Assembly: GCA_003171295.1 (NCBI GenBank)
Contig: PMYF01000806.1
Span: forward strand, 947 to 8,127
Length of the DNA: 7,181 nucleotides
Source of the DNA: Acidobacteriota bacterium
GTDB lineage: Bacteria > Acidobacteriota > Terriglobia > UBA7540
Direction: 5' to 3'
Shown: one piece after another, positions 1 to 4,871 of the stretch
How the letters are laid out: each line of letters starts with the position of its first letter
How positions within the stretch are numbered: the first letter of the stretch is position 1
Made by a program: the position numbers and the translations under genes
Notes under the pieces: model-generated
What the model was told of the DNA's origin: nothing
Database searches by the model: none
The model's input: the letters and a program-made list of their open reading frames with translations, nothing else

Positions 1-274
1 AGCAGATCTCCTGGGGTAAGCTCAGCCGCCTTCCGTGCACAATCGCCGAATCTACGCTTCACACCTTGATGGATACGGACTTCGCGGTACGTTGCCCACT
101 CGTCCGGTGCTGGCGCCTTATATCCGGTTTTTGTCCATCGATTCGCACGTTTGATCCATGCTTCTTTCGGACCCCACCTCGCGGCGGTAGCCCTTGCATC
201 ATCACTAGGCCTTCACCTCCATCAGGTTGACCGGAGGACTTTCACCTCCAAGCTGCTAAGCATGCCCAGCACAC
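1..274 (-). mobile_element. Group II intron, 5' part (truncated by window edge)
   Basis: Read on the minus strand, this stretch begins with GTGTG at 274, the conserved GUGYG 5' end of group II introns. It continues with a GC-rich structured region including a hairpin whose arms are GGAGG (249-245) and CCTCC (237-233). Near the left edge is a CTTACCCCAGGAGATCTGC-like segment (about 22-3) of the sort I associate with the region just before the intron-encoded reverse transcriptase. No ORF is present here, as expected for the ribozyme domain I-III part. The maturase and the domain V/VI end would lie beyond base 1. The intron lies antisense to the integrase and transposase genes and sits six bases (TTCGTT) past a hairpin, an arrangement resembling class C introns. 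The call rests on the boundary motif and recalled resemblance, not on a folded model. Confidence 0.68.
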
Positions 275-309
275 AACGAACCCGCTGGCGCGGGGGACGC
301 TTCCGCGTG
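275..309. repeat. Double-hairpin repeat, copy 1 (intron-occupied)
   Basis: Two adjacent hairpins are visible: CCCGC-TGGC-GCGGG (281-294) and ACGC-TTCC-GCGT (297-308), separated by GG. A second copy at 2962-2995 matches 31 of 35 aligned positions. The flank AACGAA (275-280) is the DNA directly against the group II intron boundary, so this copy is the intron's 5' exon and insertion site. The function is unknown. It could be a REP-like palindrome, a terminator-like hairpin used as an intron target, or the end of another element. Confidence 0.7.
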
Positions 310-351
310 CCCACGCTTTAAAACCCCCATGCAACCAAGGAGTAGTGTGGA

Positions 352-373
352 GTCATAAGGAGGTCCTTATGAC
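352..373 (+). promoter_or_regulatory. Palindrome enclosing the integrase RBS and start codon
   Basis: The arms GTCATAAGGA (352-361) and TCCTTATGAC (364-373) are perfect inverted copies separated by GG. In mRNA this gives a 9-bp stem with an AGGU loop. The left arm and loop contain the Shine-Dalgarno sequence AAGGAGG (357-363), and the right arm contains the ATG at 369. The stem would therefore occlude ribosome loading on the recombinase gene. It could equally be a DNA operator or a recombinase binding site, since the arms have dyad symmetry of the right order of length for a tyrosine recombinase. Confidence 0.6.
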
Positions 374-1265
374 CCAACTACGTCGAATGATGCTGGAGGA
401 ACTCCAGCGTCGGAATTACTCTGCTGAAACCATCCGTCAGTATCTGCGGGCCGTGGCGCAGTTCGCCCAACATTTTGGCAAGCGGCCCGACCAATTGGGA
501 CCCGATGAACTTCGAACCTATCAAGCGTACCTGCTGCGCGAGCGCAAGCTGGCCGTCGGGAGCGTCGTTGCTCAAGTCGCGGCGCTACGGTTTTTCTACG
601 TGCGAGTCCTCAAGCGGCATGGGCTGCGAGAAGACCTGCCCTATCCCAACGATCATCGCCGACTCCCCACGGTATTGAGTCTGGAAGAGGTCACGCGGCT
701 CATCAACGCCGCCGGCAATCTCCTGCACCGCGCTCTGTTGATGACTCTCTACGGCACGGGGATGCGGCGCACCGAAGTGTCTCTGCTGAAGGTCAGTGAC
801 ATCGACAGCCAGCGCATGATGATTCGCGTGGAACGCGGGAAGGGCGGCGCCGGCCGCGACATTCCTCTCAGCCCGGCGCTGTTAGTGACGCTGCGCGAAT
901 ACTGGTGCTGGAAAAAACCCCGCATCTATCTGTTCCCGAGCAGCGAGCGCAAGCGCGGCAAGGAGCAACCCATTTCCGACCACACCGTGTGGTACGCCTG
1001 TGCAGAAGCCGCTCGCCACGCGGGCCTCACGAAACGGGTCAGCCCTCATTGCTTGCGCCACAGTTTCGCCACTCACCTCCTGGAGGCGGGGACGGATCTA
1101 CGCACCATTCATATTTTGCTGGGTCATGGTGATCTGGAGACGACGGCGAAATACCTGCATCTGTCCCAACGGCATTTGCGGGCCGTCGCCAATCCCCTGG
1201 AGAGCCTGCCGCTTTCCAGTGTTCAGGAAGCCAACCGTCAGTATCACCGTAAAAAGAAGCCATGA
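369..1265 (+). CDS. Tyrosine recombinase/integrase, XerC/XerD-like, IS91-associated
   Basis: This 298-residue site-specific DNA recombinase would cut and rejoin DNA through a covalent 3'-phosphotyrosine intermediate. An N-terminal SAM-like core-binding domain (about 10-92) is followed by a catalytic domain (about 103-275). All six active-site positions are visible: R133 in GMRRTEV, K158 in RGKGG, H227 and R230 in HCLRH, H253 in LGHG and the nucleophile Y262 in AKYLHLS. The length matches the family norm of about 300. ATG 369 is preferred because AAGGAGG lies five bases upstream. An in-frame GTG at 345 would add eight residues, but its AAGGAG is only two bases away. The gene overlaps the transposase start by ATGA, so the two are probably translated together. 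Its role in the element (resolving circles, choosing sites or regulating) cannot be read from sequence. It is not housekeeping XerC/D, given its context beside a transposase. Confidence 0.93.
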   Translation: MTQLRRMMLEELQRRNYSAETIRQYLRAVAQFAQHFGKRPDQLGPDELRTYQAYLLRERKLAVGSVVAQVAALRFFYVRVLKRHGLREDLPYPNDHRRLPTVLSLEEVTRLINAAGNLLHRALLMTLYGTGMRRTEVSLLKVSDIDSQRMMIRVERGKGGAGRDIPLSPALLVTLREYWCWKKPRIYLFPSSERKRGKEQPISDHTVWYACAEAARHAGLTKRVSPHCLRHSFATHLLEAGTDLRTIHILLGHGDLETTAKYLHLSQRHLRAVANPLESLPLSSVQEANRQYHRKKKP

Positions 1266-2440
1266 AACGGCCCGCCGTGGAGGTGGCCGACAACCTCCGC
1301 GTTCAGGGCCAGCGCTTCCTCGACCGGTATCGATCGAGCTTCGATTTCCAGCAGCTCAAAGCCTTCCGCGCCCTGCAGAACTGCCGCACCGCCGCGCTCG
1401 GAGGCCACCTCGATGCCTGCCCCCAATGCGGATTTCAGGCCGTCTCTTATAACTCGTGCCGCAACCGCAGCTGCCCCAAGTGCCAGGCCCAAGCGCGTGA
1501 ACGCTGGCTGGCAGCACGGGAACAGGAACTGCTGACCACTCCTTACTTTCACGTGGTCTTCACCGTCCCCCACGAGCTCAACCTCCTGGCGCAAGACAAC
1601 CCCCGTCAGTTTTACCATCTCTTATTCACCGCCAGCGCCGCCACCCTGCTGGAAATCGCGACCGATCCTAAACACTTGGGCGCGGAGATCGGCATCCTCA
1701 GCATTCTCCACACCTGGGGCCAGAACCTGCTCGCCCATCTCCATATTCACTGCGTCATCCCGGCGGGAGGCATTTCTCGCGATCACACCCGTTGGGTGCA
1801 TCCTCGCTATCCCGGCTTCTTTCTGCCTGTGAAGGTTCTAAGCCGAGTCTTCCGCGGCAAGTTCATCGCCGGCCTCAAACGCCTTTACCGCCGGAAGCAA
1901 TTACGCTGCGCCGGACCTTCCGCCGCGCTGGCCGATGAGAAGCAGTTCCGCCAACTGCTGCGCCGCCTCCACCGGCAGGATTGGGTGGTCTATGCCAAGC
2001 CGGCTTTCGGCTGGCCCCGGCAGGTGCTCCGTTACCTCGGCCGTTACACCCACCGCGTGGCCATCTCCAACCATCGACTCTTATCCTTCGACGGTGAGCG
2101 CGTCACCTTCCGCTGGAAGGATTACGCCCACGGCAGCAAGACACGCCAGATGACCCTCCTGGCTACGGAGTTCTTACGCCGCTTCTTCCTCCACGTCTTG
2201 CCCAAAGGCTTCGTGCGCATACGTCACTTCGGCTTTTTGGCCAATCGCTTTCGTGCCGCCCGGGTTAAGCTCGGCCGGCAACTGCTGGCGACCGATCCTT
2301 TGCCGCCGGTCTCAGGTCAAGTTCCCCAGGCCGACGCCGCCATCTGGCATTGTCCCCACTGCGGCACGGTGATGATTGTCATCCAGCGATTCGCCAGCGG
2401 AGAATCGCTTTCAGGGTGCAGTTACTTTGATTCTTCCTAG
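1262..2440 (+). CDS. IS91 family transposase (HUH, Y2 type)
   Basis: This 392-residue rolling-circle transposase nicks one strand at the element's origin end and forms a tyrosine-DNA link. An N-terminal zinc-binding region has C41, H49, C53, C56, C66, C71 and C74 (motifs CPQCG and CRNRSCPKC). The metal-binding HUH motif is H161-I-H163 within HLHIHCVIP. The candidate catalytic tyrosines Y258 and Y262 in RYLGRYTHR have the four-residue spacing expected for IS91. A C-terminal CPHCG (364-368) begins a second half-ribbon. No frameshift or internal stop is seen and the length is typical. The start overlaps the recombinase stop (ATGA at 1262-1265). Only weak purine-rich sequence (AAGAAG) precedes it, which argues for translational coupling. 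No obvious intrinsic terminator follows the stop at 2440. Confidence 0.95.
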   Translation: MKRPAVEVADNLRVQGQRFLDRYRSSFDFQQLKAFRALQNCRTAALGGHLDACPQCGFQAVSYNSCRNRSCPKCQAQARERWLAAREQELLTTPYFHVVFTVPHELNLLAQDNPRQFYHLLFTASAATLLEIATDPKHLGAEIGILSILHTWGQNLLAHLHIHCVIPAGGISRDHTRWVHPRYPGFFLPVKVLSRVFRGKFIAGLKRLYRRKQLRCAGPSAALADEKQFRQLLRRLHRQDWVVYAKPAFGWPRQVLRYLGRYTHRVAISNHRLLSFDGERVTFRWKDYAHGSKTRQMTLLATEFLRRFFLHVLPKGFVRIRHFGFLANRFRAARVKLGRQLLATDPLPPVSGQVPQADAAIWHCPHCGTVMIVIQRFASGESLSGCSYFDSS

Positions 2441-2689
2441 AGCGGCGCGCCAAACCGGACCACCGACGACGTGCACCCCGCACGCCCATACCTTGGTGTG
2501 CCCACCCTGCATCTCCCTTTATTTCTGGAGGCTCACGCCGGCCCCGACTCCCGACCATCGGCATCTCCATACCGCCCACCTTGCTTGCCCTTCCACCTTC
2601 TCCGCCTTTTTCCACATCCTCGCAACGCCCAGCTTAAAAGCCAAAAAGACATTCAATCTCCATAGGTAGTGGCGAGCGCCAGCGGCTTC
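2441..2689 (+). other. IS91 3' noncoding tail with candidate origin end
   Basis: No credible gene is present between the transposase stop and the inferred right end. Short open frames here are pyrimidine-rich, low-complexity and lack ribosome-binding sites. The last 30 bases contain the hairpin TGGCG-AG-CGCCA and GCGGCTTC leading to GTTC at 2690-2693, a tetranucleotide known as an IS91-family target. This is the reason for placing the element boundary here. Confidence 0.45.
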
Positions 2690-2703
2690 GTTCAAGTCTC
2701 CTT

Positions 2704-2776
2704 ATCGGAAATGCCTCGGCCCGTCACCATCCTGCCGGCCCCAAAAGCCACGCGCTTGGGCCGAGGCATTTCCGAT
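2704..2776. repeat. Perfect 19-bp inverted repeat with 35-base spacer
   Basis: The arms ATCGGAAATGCCTCGGCCC (2704-2722) and GGGCCGAGGCATTTCCGAT (2758-2776) are exact reverse complements. They extend by four more pairs (CCTT 2700-2703 with AAGG 2778-2781) if the C at 2777 is bulged out. No T-tract follows either side, so it is not a standard intrinsic terminator. It starts about ten bases past the inferred IS91 end. It may be a MITE-like fossil, collapsed transposon ends, or a structured RNA. Confidence 0.8.
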
Positions 2777-2961
2777 CAAGGCTAGCGACTTCGGGGGAGT
2801 CGGGGGTTGCACTTCTATGAGGAGGCCGTCAAACTGCCCTGCGTGGCGGGACTCACTACGATTACTAAACCTTGGCGACTACTCGTTACGGATGCCAAGA
2901 CCGATGGGAGTCTGGCCCGTTTTTAAAGTGCGGTCGTCCCATTTTCCGGGCAGGGCATTTG

Positions 2962-2995
2962 AACGAACCCGTTGAAGCGGGGGACGCTTCGCGTG
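2962..2995. repeat. Double-hairpin repeat, copy 2 (no intron)
   Basis: This copy has the same layout as the one at 275-309: CCCGT-TGAA-GCGGG (2968-2981), GG, then ACGC-TTC-GCGT (2984-2994). Differences from copy 1 fall in the loops or preserve pairing: a C-to-T change makes a G-T pair in stem 1, and one loop base is lost in hairpin 2. The bases beside AACGAA are GCATTTG here, where copy 1 has the intron, so this looks like an unoccupied target. Confidence 0.68.
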
Positions 2996-3288
2996 ATTGA
3001 GGGTTGAGGTCACAGCCCTGAGCTAGGGGCGGTGTGGCATGATCCTGAACCATTATTGCTTGGGGGATGGGGGTTTCCCCACAGTTATGCAGGACGCACG
3101 CCTTTGGTGTCTGCAAAGGGCGTTCGTTCCCGATGTCGTTCCAGTCGCGGAGGACCAGACCCTCGACAGGACAGACCGCAATCGGCTGATGCATTTCGCT
3201 GCGCCAGCCCTGAAGGGAGAGCCATTTATTCCAGTTCAGGTAAGATCCGGCGATCGGCGTGTTGATCCATTTCGCCCAATCAGTTGAT

Positions 3289-4860
3289 TCAACCGCCGGC
3301 CATTCCGCCCTCTTCGACCATCAGCACCGGTTCGGTTGCGGCTGCAGGCTTCCTGCCGGCGAGGGCGAACACCTCTTGTGCGCCGGCGGCCACGCCCGAG
3401 GCGATTCGACCCTTGGCATCAATAAGTACCGCCATGGGCGTACCGTTTGCGCCAAAGGCGGACCCAGCCTGAAAGTCCCTGTCGAGCAGTACCGGTAAGC
3501 GGAGATTCATGGCCTGGTTCGCTTCCACGGTCCCGGCCGAAACCACGAGGAGCTTGGGTGCTCCAGCGGGCGGGTCGGACTCCCATGCTCTGAGGTCATT
3601 CAGCATCTGCTGGCAGAAACCACAGCCAGGATTCCAAAAGAGAACCAGGGTCTTGCGCCCTCGGAAATCGGTAAGGGTTACGGCCTTGCCGTTGAGATCA
3701 TGAAGCTTCAGTGGTGGCGCCGGGTCGCCTATCTTTACCACCGGCGGGCGCGGCGTAGGATGGCTTCCATTTCCATTCTGACCGTTGGCAGGTGCGACCG
3801 CACCCTGAGCAGGTAGCGGTGGGGGCGCCGCGGCGGCGTGGGCCACCAGCGCCCTTATGGCATCCGCGCCCTGGGCTACCGGACTCCCAACCGAGCCATC
3901 GGGCCGGACCAGCACGGCAGCCGGCGTCCCCCAGGCATGGTAGGCCTCAGCCACCTCGCGGTTCCGCTGAAGCAGCACTTGGCTTATCCCGTGCGTGTTG
4001 CTCTTGGGGCGGTTATCTTCGGCTGTGCCCTCGCTGACCATTGCTACGGTAAGCGAGGCGGCATGCTCCCGCTGCCAGCGACCGATTTCTGGCATCAGCG
4101 CCAGGCACGGGCCACAGTTGGGGTTGGCGAAGAGAAGGAGTGCCGATTTCCCGCCGGCCACGAGAGCCTCAAGCGTGATGGTTTCCCCGTGCAGGCCGCC
4201 GAGGCGAAAACTGGGGGCTGTCGTGCCGATGGGCAGGCCTGCGGAAGGTGCCACGGAACCCTGGGGTGCGTCTGCACCCATGGGGAGCCGCGATTCCAGT
4301 GCCTCAAGCCGCAGCAAGATCCGTCCCTGCTGGCGCAGGATCTGCAACAGGAATGCAGCCTCCCCGGCTATCAGTGCGAGGACCGCGAGCCCCCACAGCA
4401 GACCCACCCGCTGGCCAGTACTCGGGTCGCCCCACCAACCCCAGACGCTCGGGCCAGGATTGAATCGGCCCTGCCAAACCACAAGCCCGGCGACCAGAGC
4501 CAGTACGGCATTGCGGGTCAACGTCGACCAGCCGGCGGGAGCCGAATAAAGCTGACCAAAGCAGTGGCAATCCGGCTTTCGCCCGCGCGCCAGGTTGATA
4601 CCGATGCCCAGGAGGAAAACCAGCAGCAGGCCCAGCGCACCGAGCGCGCCCAGCCAGGCGGAAGCTATCGGCAGCAAGGCTGCGGCCACAATCAATTCGG
4701 CGATGGGTAGCGCGATGCCCAGGGGTGCGGCAAGCCAACTGGGCACACCGAAGTCCCGGAGCCCTCGACGCGACCCCGCGCGATCCAACAGCTTCGCAAC
4801 CCCCGCCACCAGAAAGACGGCAGCCAGCACAATCCTCGCAGCTACAATGGCAGCAGGCAT
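3289..4860 (-). CDS. MauE/DoxX-type membrane protein fused to two thioredoxin-like domains
   Basis: This is a 523-residue membrane-anchored thiol-disulfide protein. Residues 1 to about 135 form a MauE/DoxX-like domain with about four hydrophobic helices (near 3-24, 44-62, 66-92 and 116-131) and a DCHCFG motif (C98, C100). A fifth helix lies at 152-174. The first thioredoxin/TlpA-like domain (about 208-342) has C249-G-P-C252 and a cis-proline at T312-P313. An Ala/Pro/Gly-rich linker (343-375) leads to a second one (about 376-505) with C413-G-F-C416 and T474-P475. In methylamine-utilising bacteria MauE and the thioredoxin-like MauD are separate proteins needed for disulfide formation in MauA; here both functions appear to be in one chain, with the thioredoxin domains probably outside the membrane. 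It lies directly behind the cysteine-rich gene, so that protein is the likely client. ATG 4860 is chosen because GAGGTGATC, complementary to the 16S tail, immediately precedes it. A GTG at 4875 would add five residues and overlap the upstream stop. Confidence 0.88.
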   Translation of the reverse strand: MPAAIVAARIVLAAVFLVAGVAKLLDRAGSRRGLRDFGVPSWLAAPLGIALPIAELIVAAALLPIASAWLGALGALGLLLVFLLGIGINLARGRKPDCHCFGQLYSAPAGWSTLTRNAVLALVAGLVVWQGRFNPGPSVWGWWGDPSTGQRVGLLWGLAVLALIAGEAAFLLQILRQQGRILLRLEALESRLPMGADAPQGSVAPSAGLPIGTTAPSFRLGGLHGETITLEALVAGGKSALLLFANPNCGPCLALMPEIGRWQREHAASLTVAMVSEGTAEDNRPKSNTHGISQVLLQRNREVAEAYHAWGTPAAVLVRPDGSVGSPVAQGADAIRALVAHAAAAPPPLPAQGAVAPANGQNGNGSHPTPRPPVVKIGDPAPPLKLHDLNGKAVTLTDFRGRKTLVLFWNPGCGFCQQMLNDLRAWESDPPAGAPKLLVVSAGTVEANQAMNLRLPVLLDRDFQAGSAFGANGTPMAVLIDAKGRIASGVAAGAQEVFALAGRKPAAATEPVLMVEEGGMAGG

Positions 4861-4869
4861 GATCACCTC
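4861..4869 (-). promoter_or_regulatory. Ribosome-binding site deciding the MauE-fusion start
   Basis: On the minus strand GAGGTGATC (4869-4861) is a nine-base match to the complement of the 16S rRNA 3' tail, and its GAGG core lies five bases from ATG 4860. The alternative GTG at 4875 has no purine-rich site in front of it. The site lies just past the upstream stop codon (4874-4872), so ribosomes finishing the cysteine-rich gene can reload at once. Confidence 0.65.
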
Positions 4870-4871
4870 GA

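Larger units (their letters stand above)
310..2689 (+). mobile_element. IS91-family rolling-circle element with accessory tyrosine recombinase
   Basis: The element carries two overlapping plus-strand genes, a XerC/D-like recombinase and a HUH transposase of the IS91 family. IS91 elements move by rolling-circle transposition, lack classical terminal inverted repeats and insert next to GTTC/GAAC or CTTG/CAAG tetranucleotides. A plausible replication-origin end lies downstream of the transposase: a hairpin TGGCG-AG-CGCCA (2670-2681) followed by GCGGCTTC and then GTTC (2690-2693). The left (termination) end is not defined and may lie anywhere from about 275 to 340. I recall IS91 relatives carrying a second, integrase-like gene, so the pairing is probably not unique to this genome. 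Both genes look intact, so the element may still be active. Confidence 0.6.
2694..3288. other. Gene-poor intergenic region between the mobile element and the operon
   Basis: Nothing convincing is coded in these 595 bases. A plus-strand frame stays open from 2786 to a TAA at 2924-2926 and spells a plausible but unrecognised peptide of 46 residues (ending LVTDAKTDGSLARF) without a start codon or ribosome-binding site. It may be the tail of a destroyed gene or chance. Frames on both strands across 2886-3287 overlap each other, cover the double-hairpin repeat and have no recognisable family. A short GGGG-TTT-CCCC hairpin occurs near 3070-3080. Otherwise the region contains the inverted repeat at 2704-2776 and the repeat at 2962-2995. 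Confidence 0.5.

Noticed and set aside
275..309. Integron attC site
   Set aside because: The paired hairpins and the adjacent intron recall attC, but there is no clear GTTRRRY core with matching inverse core, and no IntI-specific insert or cassette genes are seen.
1000..1452. 150-codon frame across the recombinase-transposase junction
   Set aside because: It overlaps two genes with intact catalytic motifs in other frames and has no motif of its own.
2704..2776. Intrinsic transcription terminator after the transposase
   Set aside because: The stem is long, but the loop is 35 bases and neither side has a run of T, so it does not fit a standard terminator.
2886..3287. Small open frames on both strands in the intergenic region
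   Set aside because: They overlap each other, run through the double-hairpin repeat, lack good ribosome-binding sites and match no family I recognise.
3838..4710. 290-codon plus-strand open frame
   Set aside because: It is antisense to the MauE-thioredoxin gene, has no recognisable domain, and its openness follows from the GC-rich codons of the real gene.
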